Source: Ignavibacteriales bacterium UBA1304 (GTDB lineage: Bacteria > Bacteroidota > Ignavibacteria > Ignavibacteriales > Ignavibacteriaceae). From it: DNA of 31,805 nucleotides. The DNA lies in contig DBTY01000006.1 in NCBI GenBank assembly GCA_002307295.1, forward strand, positions 1-31,805, read 5' to 3'. The notes below the pieces were generated by a model, which made no database searches, was not told where the DNA came from, and saw only the letters and a program-made list of their open reading frames with translations. How positions within the stretch are numbered: position 1 is the first letter of the stretch; each line of letters opens with the position of its first letter. Made by a program: the position numbers and the translations under genes. Positions 24,005 through 31,805 of this stretch are shown piece after piece.

Positions 24005-25210
24005 ATGAAATTATTGTTTTGCGAAGGCTCGTCATTATCGGCCAGAGAAGCGCTTACAATTTTAGGAAGAGACCACAAGATTATTATCTGCGACCCCAAT
24101 CCTTTTTCTATTTGTAGATTTACAAAATTTAGGACTAAATATTACCGATGTCCTTCAGTTAATGAAAGCGTAAGCGGGTATTTGGCAAGGATTAAGGAAA
24201 TCATTGTTAAGGAGAAGATTGACGTTCTAATTCCGGTTCATGAGCAGGCGTTGTTATTTGCCAGGCATTATCAAGAGCTGTCGCCGATTGTTCATTTGGA
24301 GATTCCTTGTTTTGATAGTTACCTTAAATTATTTAGTAAGATAAAGTTTATTACGTTCTTAGACGAGTTAAAAATACCGCATCCCAAAACTATCTTTTGC
24401 CAAAATCATAAGGAAATTCGCAAGAAAATTTATTATCCATGTTATTTAAAGACAGATTATGGCACAGCCAGCAGCAGCGTTTGGCGCATAGAAAATGAAA
24501 GCGATTTGGACAGCGTATTGCTATCTGATCCTAAAAATGGGAATCTCTATTTAATTCAGGAGCCTGCCGCAGGTAAAATGGAAATTGCATATGCAGCGTT
24601 TAACCGGGGTAAATTAATTTCTTTCCATTGTTGTCAACGGATTAAAGAAGGGATTCAGGGGAGTTCAAGCGGTAAAATAGGGGTCGATAGACCAATTGTA
24701 AAGACTCATTTCAGTATGATAGGAGAAAAATTAGATTGGCACGGTCCGCTTGCAATTGATTATTTTTATGATGAAGCAAACGATGTTCCTTATTATTTTG
24801 ACGCCAGCCCGCGGCTTGTCGAGCCGATGAACGCTTTTATTAATGGCGTTAATATACCGCAAGACGTTATCGCTCTTTCTTACCAAAACGGAGTTGAAAG
24901 CATAATCAAGCCGACAAAAGGAATAAAAAGCCACATGCTGATGATGTCGTTGTTACAAACTGCAAAGACGAAAGGCCGGCGCGGAGACGTTATTAAAGAT
25001 ATCTGGGCTGCAATTTGTTCTACAGGCGATTATAAAGACAGCTATGAAGAATTAACTAATTGGAAATATGATTATGTTAGCGTCCTTCCTTTGGTTTATG
25101 TTATCGTTCAATTGTTAATTAATCCTCAAAGAGCCATACGGATTTCACAATCAACCGTTAAAAATTATGCTTTATCATATGATGCTATTTGCAAGATAAT
25201 GAATAATTAG
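24005..25210 (+). CDS. ATP-grasp ligase-like protein
   Basis: 401 residues. The N-terminal ~110 residues look like a pre-ATP-grasp Rossmann-like domain (LLFCEGSSLSAREALTILGR, then IKEKIDVLIPVHEQALLFAR). A central ATP-grasp module follows: YPCYLKTDYGTASSSVWRI contributes the ATP-binding Lys, YLIQEPAAGKMEIAYAAF is the adenine-facing strand, GPLAIDYFYDEANDVPYYFD and ASPRLVEPMNAF hold the metal-binding acidic/Asn-like residues. Family members activate a carboxylate as acyl phosphate and join it to an amine or other nucleophile. The C-terminal segment has a hydrophobic stretch (VSVLPLVYVIVQLLI) that could touch the membrane. There is no synthetase or peptide substrate gene nearby; the substrate is unknown. 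The ribosome site is CAGG, about nine bases from the ATG. Confidence 0.75.
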   Translation: MKLLFCEGSSLSAREALTILGRDHKIIICDPNPFSICRFTKFRTKYYRCPSVNESVSGYLARIKEIIVKEKIDVLIPVHEQALLFARHYQELSPIVHLEIPCFDSYLKLFSKIKFITFLDELKIPHPKTIFCQNHKEIRKKIYYPCYLKTDYGTASSSVWRIENESDLDSVLLSDPKNGNLYLIQEPAAGKMEIAYAAFNRGKLISFHCCQRIKEGIQGSSSGKIGVDRPIVKTHFSMIGEKLDWHGPLAIDYFYDEANDVPYYFDASPRLVEPMNAFINGVNIPQDVIALSYQNGVESIIKPTKGIKSHMLMMSLLQTAKTKGRRGDVIKDIWAAICSTGDYKDSYEELTNWKYDYVSVLPLVYVIVQLLINPQRAIRISQSTVKNYALSYDAICKIMNN

Positions 25211-25426
25211 CAAGCGGACTTTAGCAAATAAACATCGTTATTAACTGACGATAGCAAGAGAATGTGGAATTAGAATTTACAAACTAACTTTAAAAAAATA
25301 TCATTCTACTGTTAAAAAATTAATAAACTAAGGCCAGGTTCTTGTATGAGTTATTCATAATGAGTATTTTTGTTTAATAATCTATATAATTAAGAATTAA
25401 CTTGTAAAACCGGAATCTGACAACCG

Positions 25427-28400
25427 ATGTTGATAAATCTATTTAAGTATCCTTTTTTCGCAGTAATCTGCCTATTGAATTTTCAGGGTTTAATCTGTAA
25501 AGATAACCCCGCAATTCATAAAAAACATCAGTATGTAGTTGTTGGCGATATATATTCTGCGCCTTATGCGTTTTATGATAAAGATGAAAATCCAGACGGT
25601 TATGACGTTGAGTTAATTAACGCTATTGCGAAGGTTATGGATATTGATATTAAGATTAAATTATACGATTGGAATTTAGCGCGTAAAGATATTGAAAGCG
25701 GAAAAGCGGACGTATTATTAGGGATGATTTCTTCAGGCGACAGGAAACATAACGTTGATTTCTCTATACCTCATCTTTCGCTCAATAGTATGATTTTTAC
25801 GCGGAAAGGAGAGCCTGAAATTACAAATGAAAAAGACCTTACAGATAAAGAGATTATTGTGCAGGAAGGATCGATAGCCCATGATTATCTTCTGAAAAGC
25901 AAAATTACTTCTAAAATTATTCTTGTCCCTTCGTCAGAGTATGGGCTAAAATTATTAGCTTCCGGCAAGCACGACTGCGCATTAATTACTAAGCTTCAGG
26001 GGTTAAGCGTAATTAATAAAAATCTGTTGTTAAATCTAGCTTATAGTGAAAAACCCTTATACTCAAGCGAATACTGTTTTGCAGTAAAAAAGGGGGATTC
26101 TCTGCTACTTAATAAAATTAATCAGGGTTTGGTTATTCTTAAATCGACTGACCAATATGATAAAATATATAACAAGTGGTTTGGCGTGTCTGATTCTAAA
26201 GCTCCGGCAGGCAATAACTCTCTGCATTATGCAATGATTATCATTATTGTTCTTGTAATTGTGAGTATTGTGGGATTTTATTTAGTTCTTATACAGACAA
26301 AGAAAATAAAAATTAAAACAGCTGAATTTCAAAAAGAAATTGAAGATAGAAAGCGGATAGAAAAAACTCTTCTTGAGAGGGAAGAAATTTTAAATCAGGC
26401 GTCAAAAATTGCGCAAATTGGCAACTGGATATGGGACGGCAATGCAAATATAATGATATGCTCTCCGGAAGTGTTTGAAATTTTAGGAATGCCGGATAGA
26501 ACTGACGCTACAATTGCAATTGAAGATTATTATTTATGTATACATTCAGACGATAGAGAGGCTCTTAAGCAGGAAGTTCAAAGATCATTTAGTCAAAATA
26601 ACAATTTTGAAGCTGAGTTTAGGGTTATAAGAACAAACGGCGAAATCCGATATGCGCGTTCCAAGGGTTTGTTTTTATCCGAATCTAATTCGTCCGTACG
26701 AATGACGGGAGTAATGCAGGATATAACAGAACATAAACTTGCTTTATTAAAAATTGAATATTCAAATCGGCTTTATTCGTTTTTAAGTCATGTGAACGAC
26801 GCTATTGTTCATTTCCCAAATGCTAATAGATTATTTAACGAGGTTTGCCGGCTTGGCGTAGAATACGGGAAATTTGCTCTTGTATGGATAGGCATAGCTG
26901 ACGAAAAAACCGGAGCCGTAAAAGTTGAAAGTTTTGCCGGGCAGAATGACGGCTTTCTATCTACGTTAAAAATTTCTGTAAAAGATAACGCTTTGGGACA
27001 AGGAACTTTTGGGCGAGCTTTCCGTTCCGACGGTTGTGCATTTTTGAACGACCTGACCCGGGATGAAGATTTAATTCAGGGGAGGTGGGAAGCTGCTCAA
27101 AAAGGCTTTAGATCTGAAGCCGCATTTGTATTGAAGAAAGACGGAAAGAAAATAGGAGCGCTTGCATTTTATTCGAGCGAAATAAACTTTTTTGGCGAAA
27201 ACGAAATAAAACTAATTACCGAAATTACTGAAAATATAGCTTTTGCTATTGATAACGTAGAAAAAGAAAACATAAGAAATATTACGCGCAGAGCTTTGAT
27301 TGAAAGTCAGGAAAAATATCTTAGCGTATTTAATGCAGTCAGCGACGCGATATTTTTAATGGATCAATCGACGGGCGTTATACTTGACGCAAACCTTGCA
27401 GCCGTTCGTCTTTATAGTTATACATATGAAGAGCTGATATCAATAAAAATAATGGATCTCTCAGCTGAATCTTTTGATACTGCCGACAGCCTTTTAGAAC
27501 AGATTGATATGATTACGTTTAACTTCCATAAGCGAAAAGACGGCTCTGTTTTTCCAGTGGAAGTGATGTCGAGCTTTTTTATGCAGAATAACAGAAGGTT
27601 TGCCGTTGCCGTTGTGCGCGATTTGACCGAAAGTATAAAAGCGCGGGAAAGGCTGATTGAAAGCGAAAAACGCTATAGTAGCCTGTTCCAAAACAACAGA
27701 GCTGTTATGGTGCTGTTTGAAGCTGATACCGGAAGATTTGTAGACGCTAATCCCGCGGCTTGTTTATTTTATGGTTATAACAAAGAAGAATTTCTGAACC
27801 TTACGATAGCCGATATAAATATTCTCTCGCCGGAAGAATGTTTTGATGAAATTCAAAAAGTAATTAAGAACCAGAATAGCCATTTGTATTTTAAACACAG
27901 ACTTGCTGATGGCGAAGTTAAAGACGTTGAGGCGTTTACCGGGGCAATGAACCTGATTGGTAAAGAAGTCTATTACTCAATTGTTTATGATATTACGGAA
28001 CGGCGTAAAGCGGAACTTGATTTAATTGCGGCTAAAGAAAAAGCTGAAGAAGCCAGCCGCCTTAAAACGTCGCTCCTTGGCAATATGAGTCATGAACTCC
28101 GCACTCCGTTAACAGGTATTTTGGGGTTTTCTCAGATATTAATTGACGAAATTCAAGAAGAATTTTTACGGGAAATGGTAGAGAAAATACAACGTTCTGG
28201 CAAGCGGCTTATGACTACGCTGAACTCGATACTTAATATTTCCGAACTTGAATCAGGCAGGCTTGATATACAACTTTTAGAAATTAATCTTGCCTATTGT
28301 TTAAAAGATAAAATGCATGAGTTTGAACAAAATGCGATTGAAAAAAATCTGACTTTTGAATTTAAACCGTTGGATAAAAATATTTTCTGTTATGTGGATG

Positions 28401-29239
28401 AAAAGTTTTTAGTGCAAATAGTTGAAAGCCTTGTTGATAACGCGATTAAATATACGGAAACTGGCGGCGTTAAAGTTTTTGTAGACTCTGAAAAAGATGA
28501 TGGAAAATTCTGGGGCGTAATTAAAGTCGCCGATACTGGCATTGGGATTTCTGACGAGCTGCATGATCTTATTTTTGAAGAATTCAGACAGGCAAGCGAG
28601 GGGTTCAGCAGAAGTTTTGAAGGCAGCGGGCTGGGTCTAACTATAGCAAAAAAAATGACTAAGCTTTTAGGCGGCGATATTAAAGTAGAAAGCAAACTTG
28701 GCGAAGGGTCTGTCTTTACCGTTAAATTACCCGGCTATATTGAGTTTTCTAACTTTGACGTTGAAACTGCAAATCTTGTAGATGATGTTAAAGAGGCGGC
28801 AGCTCCTGCGCGCGAAATAAAGCAGCAGGACAAATATACTTCTGGATTTGAAGAGAATTTACCGCTTGTTCTTTTAGTAGAAGATAATTACATAAACTCC
28901 GACGTAACAATAATGTTTCTTAAAGGCGTATGCCGGGTTGAACATTCTATCGACGGCGAAACTGCAATTAGTATGGCTTCTGAAAATAAATACGACGCTA
29001 TACTTATGGATATTAACCTTGGCGGAAAAATAAACGGTATTGAAGCTTTAAAAGAAATACGGAAAATTTCAGATTACGAAAAAACTCCTGCCGTAGCTCT
29101 TACAGGCTATGCAATGAGCGGGGATAAAGAAAAATTAATTAGCGAAGGCTTTGACAATTATTTATCCAAACCGTTTGATAAAGACGATATTGTAAATGTG
29201 GTCAAACTTGCAATCGGCAGGGGAACAAAAGAAATATAA
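25427..29239 (+). CDS. Hybrid histidine kinase with periplasmic solute-binding domain
   Basis: 1270 residues. Domain order: signal peptide; a family 3 solute-binding domain at ~38-255 (GDIYSAPYAFYDKDENPDGYDVE, AKVMDIDIKIKLYDWNLA); a membrane helix at ~266-288; PAS (~318-440), GAF (~450-615), two more PAS (~630-865); HisKA with H889 (GNMSHELRTPLTGIL); ATPase with ESLVDNAIKYTE, ADTGIGIS and GSGLGLTI; and a C-terminal receiver with D1195 (ILMDINLG) and K in YLSKPF. It probably senses a small polar ligand (amino acid-like) in the periplasm and passes phosphate to its own receiver. No response regulator with a DNA-binding output lies next to it. The two sugar aminotransferase genes follow after only 13 and 12 bases. 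The ribosome site is poor. Confidence 0.93.
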   Translation: MLINLFKYPFFAVICLLNFQGLICKDNPAIHKKHQYVVVGDIYSAPYAFYDKDENPDGYDVELINAIAKVMDIDIKIKLYDWNLARKDIESGKADVLLGMISSGDRKHNVDFSIPHLSLNSMIFTRKGEPEITNEKDLTDKEIIVQEGSIAHDYLLKSKITSKIILVPSSEYGLKLLASGKHDCALITKLQGLSVINKNLLLNLAYSEKPLYSSEYCFAVKKGDSLLLNKINQGLVILKSTDQYDKIYNKWFGVSDSKAPAGNNSLHYAMIIIIVLVIVSIVGFYLVLIQTKKIKIKTAEFQKEIEDRKRIEKTLLEREEILNQASKIAQIGNWIWDGNANIMICSPEVFEILGMPDRTDATIAIEDYYLCIHSDDREALKQEVQRSFSQNNNFEAEFRVIRTNGEIRYARSKGLFLSESNSSVRMTGVMQDITEHKLALLKIEYSNRLYSFLSHVNDAIVHFPNANRLFNEVCRLGVEYGKFALVWIGIADEKTGAVKVESFAGQNDGFLSTLKISVKDNALGQGTFGRAFRSDGCAFLNDLTRDEDLIQGRWEAAQKGFRSEAAFVLKKDGKKIGALAFYSSEINFFGENEIKLITEITENIAFAIDNVEKENIRNITRRALIESQEKYLSVFNAVSDAIFLMDQSTGVILDANLAAVRLYSYTYEELISIKIMDLSAESFDTADSLLEQIDMITFNFHKRKDGSVFPVEVMSSFFMQNNRRFAVAVVRDLTESIKARERLIESEKRYSSLFQNNRAVMVLFEADTGRFVDANPAACLFYGYNKEEFLNLTIADINILSPEECFDEIQKVIKNQNSHLYFKHRLADGEVKDVEAFTGAMNLIGKEVYYSIVYDITERRKAELDLIAAKEKAEEASRLKTSLLGNMSHELRTPLTGILGFSQILIDEIQEEFLREMVEKIQRSGKRLMTTLNSILNISELESGRLDIQLLEINLAYCLKDKMHEFEQNAIEKNLTFEFKPLDKNIFCYVDEKFLVQIVESLVDNAIKYTETGGVKVFVDSEKDDGKFWGVIKVADTGIGISDELHDLIFEEFRQASEGFSRSFEGSGLGLTIAKKMTKLLGGDIKVESKLGEGSVFTVKLPGYIEFSNFDVETANLVDDVKEAAAPAREIKQQDKYTSGFEENLPLVLLVEDNYINSDVTIMFLKGVCRVEHSIDGETAISMASENKYDAILMDINLGGKINGIEALKEIRKISDYEKTPAVALTGYAMSGDKEKLISEGFDNYLSKPFDKDDIVNVVKLAIGRGTKEI

Positions 29240-29252
29240 AATAGAGGTCTTG

Positions 29253-30371
29253 ATGAAGGTTCCATTTTTGGATTTGAAAACTCAGTATAAAACAATCAGG
29301 GAAGAGATTAATCCGGCTATACAGGATGTGCTTGATAGCTGTTCTTTTGTTTTAGGCAAAGCGGTCTCTAATTTTGAAGCAGCTTTTGCAAAAGAAATTA
29401 ACGTTAAGTATTGTTTAGGCGTAAGTTCAGGCACAGACGGAAACCATACTGCGCTTTGGGCTCTGGGCGTTGGACCTGGAGACGAAGTTATTATTCCTGC
29501 GAATACTTTTATTGCTACTGCATGGGGCGCAACTTTATGCGGAGCCAAACCTGTTTTTGTAGATTGTCATCCAGAAAGCTATAACATCGATCCAGCTAAA
29601 GTAGAAGCGGCAATAACGCCTAAAACAAAGGCTATTGTAGCCGTACATCTTTACGGTCAGCCGGCAGATATAGACCCGCTTAAAGAAATTGCAGCGAGGC
29701 ATAATATCTGGCTTGTTGAAGATTGCGCGCAGGCTCATTTTGCCGAGTATAAAGGCGCAAGAGTCGGCGGTTTTGGCAAGGCGGCATCTTTTAGTTTTTA
29801 TCCGGGTAAAAATTTGGGCGCTTATGGCGAAGCCGGCGCAGTTGTTACAAACGACGACGAGCTTGCAGTTAAAATAAAAATGATTAGAGACCATGGAGCC
29901 ATTCAGAAATATAACCACGAGGCATATGGACATAACTACAGAATGGAAGGGATTCAGGGCGCGGTTCTTGGAGTAAAATTAAAATATCTGAACCGCTGGA
30001 ATGATGCGCGTAGAAATGCCGCGGCCAAATATAAAGCGCTATTGGCGGACGTTAACGGGGTTATTCTTCCAAAAGAAATGGACTACGCTAAACATGTTTA
30101 TCATCTATTTGTTGTCCAATTATCTGATACTATGCAGCGCGACGCTTTGGCGACATATCTGAACGAAAATGAAATTGCCACTGGCCTGCATTATCCTATT
30201 CCGCTTCATTTGCAGCCTTGCTTCAATCATCTAGGGTATAAAAAAGGAGATTTCCCATCGGCGGAAAAATTAGCAAATTGCGGTTTATCGTTGCCGATTT
30301 ATCCTGAATTATCCGACAGGCAGATTGAATTTGTTTGCGGTAAAATAAAAGAGTTTATTAATAAACATTAA
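29253..30371 (+). CDS. DegT/DnrJ/EryC1-family aminotransferase
   Basis: 372 residues from ATG 29253, which has AGAGG upstream and the usual MKVPFLDLKTQY start; an in-frame start at 29196 overlaps the kinase gene and was rejected. This fold I PLP family aminates keto-sugars attached to nucleotides. Visible motifs: SSGTDGNHTAL (59-69), IIPANTFIATAWG (80-92), the PLP-anchoring D157 in VEDCAQAH, the Schiff-base lysine K186 in SFYPGKNLGAYGEAG and the C-terminal YPIPLHLQPCF substrate segment. It likely makes an amino-deoxy sugar for surface glycans. The product sugar is not known. It lies 13 bases after the hybrid kinase and 12 bases before a paralogue. Confidence 0.92.
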   Translation: MKVPFLDLKTQYKTIREEINPAIQDVLDSCSFVLGKAVSNFEAAFAKEINVKYCLGVSSGTDGNHTALWALGVGPGDEVIIPANTFIATAWGATLCGAKPVFVDCHPESYNIDPAKVEAAITPKTKAIVAVHLYGQPADIDPLKEIAARHNIWLVEDCAQAHFAEYKGARVGGFGKAASFSFYPGKNLGAYGEAGAVVTNDDELAVKIKMIRDHGAIQKYNHEAYGHNYRMEGIQGAVLGVKLKYLNRWNDARRNAAAKYKALLADVNGVILPKEMDYAKHVYHLFVVQLSDTMQRDALATYLNENEIATGLHYPIPLHLQPCFNHLGYKKGDFPSAEKLANCGLSLPIYPELSDRQIEFVCGKIKEFINKH

Positions 30372-30383
30372 ACCGGGGTTGTT

Positions 30384-31487
30384 ATGATTAAGTTTTTAGA
30401 TCTGAAAAAGATCAATGAAAAATTCAGCGACGAAATTAAAGCGTCGGTAGATTCTACTCTTGAAAGCGGGTGGTATGTCTTAGGCGAAAAAGTTAAAAAG
30501 TTTGAGAAAGAATTTGCAGAGTTTTGCGGCGCTGAATACTGTATTGGAACTGCAAACGGACTTGACGCTCTTCGGTTGATTTTACGCGCGTATATTGAAC
30601 TTGGGCAAATGGAGGAAGGAGACGAAATCATCGTCCCGGCTAATACATATATAGCATCTATACTTGCCGTGTCGGAAAATCGGCTTGTTCCTGTTCCTGT
30701 CGAACCGGATATTAAAACTTATAATATTAATCCGGATCATATTGAAGCTGCAATAACAGCCAAGACAAAAGGAATTATGACTGTTCATCTTTATGGGCAA
30801 AACTCTTACTCCGATAAAATGCAGACCATTGCCGATAAGTATAAATTGAAAATTATTGAAGATAGCGCTCAGGCTCACGGAGCAAAGTATAAAGGCAAAA
30901 GAACAGGTTCGCTTGGCGACGCTTCCGGTTTTAGCTTTTATCCCGGTAAAAATCTTGGAGCTCTTGGCGACGCAGGAGCCGTTACTACAAGCAATAAAGC
31001 CCTTGCCGACGCTGTAAGAGCAATTGCAAACTATGGCTCACTAAAAAAATACGTTAATATTTATAAGGGAATAAATTCGCGTCTTGACGAAATGCAAGCT
31101 GGGATCTTAAGCGTTAAGTTAAAGGGGCTTGTTGAAGAAAATAAAACGCGTAGAAAGATAGCCGAGTTTTATAAAAAGAATATTAATAACGAAAAAATAG
31201 TTTTGCCTTTGGTTGAAGATTGGGACGCGCATGTATGGCATGTTTTTGCAGTTAGGACTGAAAGGAGAGACGAATTTCAAAAGTATCTGGATGAAAAAGG
31301 GATACAGACTATAATACATTATCCAATTCCTCCGCATAAACAGGAAGCGTATAAGGAATGGAATAAACTATCTTTTCCAATAACTGAAAAAATTCATAAA
31401 GAGATTATCAGTCTGCCAATGGGTTCGCACTTAACAGACGATGAAATTGCGCAGGTCGCCGAAGCGGTTAACGGATGGAAGGGATAA
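30384..31487 (+). CDS. DegT/DnrJ/EryC1-family aminotransferase, FdtB/QdtB-like
   Basis: 367 residues. Its start MIKFLDLKKINEKFSDEI resembles dTDP-3-oxo-6-deoxyhexose aminotransferases of the FdtB/QdtB branch, which make 3-amino sugars such as Fuc3N or Qui3N. It has GTANGLDALRL (55-65), IVPANTYIASILA (83-95), D160 in IEDSAQAHGAKY, K189 in SFYPGKNLGALGDAG and YPIPPHKQEAY near the C-terminus. The FdtB assignment is inferred by memory of the family; the missing neighbours (dehydratase, isomerase, acetyltransferase) are not in this window. A start-proximal ribosome site is weak (GGGG). It is the third gene of a tight three-gene set with the kinase and its paralogue. Confidence 0.9.
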   Translation: MIKFLDLKKINEKFSDEIKASVDSTLESGWYVLGEKVKKFEKEFAEFCGAEYCIGTANGLDALRLILRAYIELGQMEEGDEIIVPANTYIASILAVSENRLVPVPVEPDIKTYNINPDHIEAAITAKTKGIMTVHLYGQNSYSDKMQTIADKYKLKIIEDSAQAHGAKYKGKRTGSLGDASGFSFYPGKNLGALGDAGAVTTSNKALADAVRAIANYGSLKKYVNIYKGINSRLDEMQAGILSVKLKGLVEENKTRRKIAEFYKKNINNEKIVLPLVEDWDAHVWHVFAVRTERRDEFQKYLDEKGIQTIIHYPIPPHKQEAYKEWNKLSFPITEKIHKEIISLPMGSHLTDDEIAQVAEAVNGWKG

Positions 31488-31519
31488 TATTTTCAGTGGT
31501 AGTATGCATGTAGCGAGAA

Positions 31520-31575
31520 ACACACCCCTAAAGCTGCTGAATCCGCCTCTGGCGGAGAAGGCGGCAGGGGTGTGT
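31520..31575. repeat. 56-base composite hairpin repeat
   Basis: Perfect 10-base arms ACACACCCCT (31520-31529) and AGGGGTGTGT (31566-31575) enclose a second stem: GCTGCT with GGCGGC (with G.U pairs), a symmetric GAA/GAA internal loop, and TCCGCC (31542-31547) with GGCGGA (31551-31556) around a TCT loop. A three-base AAA bulge lies on the left. A small frame spanning it (31441-31644) is judged non-coding. Confidence 0.6.
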
Positions 31576-31655
31576 AAAAGGATCTCCGCGAAGAATCCGC
31601 TTTTAGAGCATATGGTTGAATTTCTGATTTACAAATACCGCTAAGTTGAGCAAAT

Positions 31656-31692
31656 AACTTCCAGGGTATTCTACGAATACCTGGAAGTTTTT
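31656..31692 (+). terminator. Strong intrinsic terminator at the right end
   Basis: The left arm AACTTCCAGGGTATTC (31656-31671) and right arm GAATACCTGGAAGTT pair over 15 bp with one bulged G and a TAC loop, followed by a T-tract. It probably ends the kinase-aminotransferase transcript. The remaining bases to 31805 hold no gene I can see. Confidence 0.88.
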
Positions 31693-31805
31693 GTCTTTGG
31701 TCTGGTCTTTAATCGGTAAAGAATGTAAAAAGCTGCGTTCATTATATCATTTTAGGCATATTTGGCGGAATGAGCTGAAAACTCACAGCTGTCCAAAATA
31801 AAACA

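Noticed and set aside
31441..31644. 67-residue plus-strand frame at the right end
   Set aside because: It overlaps the end of the aminotransferase gene and is mostly made of the hairpin repeat; no ribosome site.
1..31805. CRISPR arrays, tRNA or rRNA genes and insertion sequences
   Set aside because: No regularly spaced repeat, cloverleaf, rRNA core sequence or transposase motif was seen by reading.

Overview
This AT-rich window looks like the chromosome of a Gram-negative bacterium, most likely from the Bacteroidota/Ignavibacteriota side of the FCB group. The clues are lipoproteins with lipoboxes, signal peptides ending in SQ/AQ-type sites, a cohesin/dockerin-type secreted protein, a GH18-NodB-GT2 fusion and hybrid histidine kinases. 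This placement is inference only, since no rRNA or other marker gene is present. No tRNA, rRNA, CRISPR array, transposase or phage gene was recognised.

Left part (1-4080): the end of an unrecognised gene; a minus-strand pair (chagasin-like lipoprotein, DoxX-like membrane protein); an orphan Sfp-type phosphopantetheinyl transferase; and an AraC-type regulator. Region 4313-8530 holds four redox genes on the plus strand: an aldo/keto reductase with a C-terminal 2x[4Fe-4S] domain, a flavoprotein, a second aldo/keto reductase and a YqhD-like metal-dependent alcohol dehydrogenase. Together with the AraC gene this resembles the E. coli yqhC-yqhD-dkgA aldehyde-response locus. A strong hairpin terminator closes it.

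Middle (8531-18230): a TPR lipoprotein on the minus strand shares a duplicated promoter/leader element with the chagasin-like lipoprotein 8 kb away. An SRPBCC-marR pair follows, with a readable promoter and overlapping repeats. Next come two minus-strand trans-sulfuration-type PLP enzymes, the second of the fungal STR2 type, and a 480-base divergent region holding three plus-strand terminator hairpins in series before a small secreted protein. Then comes a compact operon of a cytochrome-b561-like membrane protein, a YceI-like protein and a Rieske protein, which looks like a small membrane electron-transfer unit. A REC-PAS-histidine kinase lies just downstream.

Right part (18330-31805) is rich in glycan-related genes: a 1114-residue GH18-NodB-GT2 fusion, a secreted NodB deacetylase, a cohesin/dockerin-type secreted protein, an orphan ATP-grasp ligase, a 1270-residue hybrid sensor kinase with a periplasmic solute-binding domain, and two tandem DegT-family sugar aminotransferases closely spaced behind the kinase. 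The right end carries a 56-base near-perfect composite hairpin repeat and a strong terminator.

The most interesting non-coding signals are the duplicated promoter/leader, the triple terminator/attenuator series, the 30-base perfect palindrome after marR and the 56-base hairpin at the right end.
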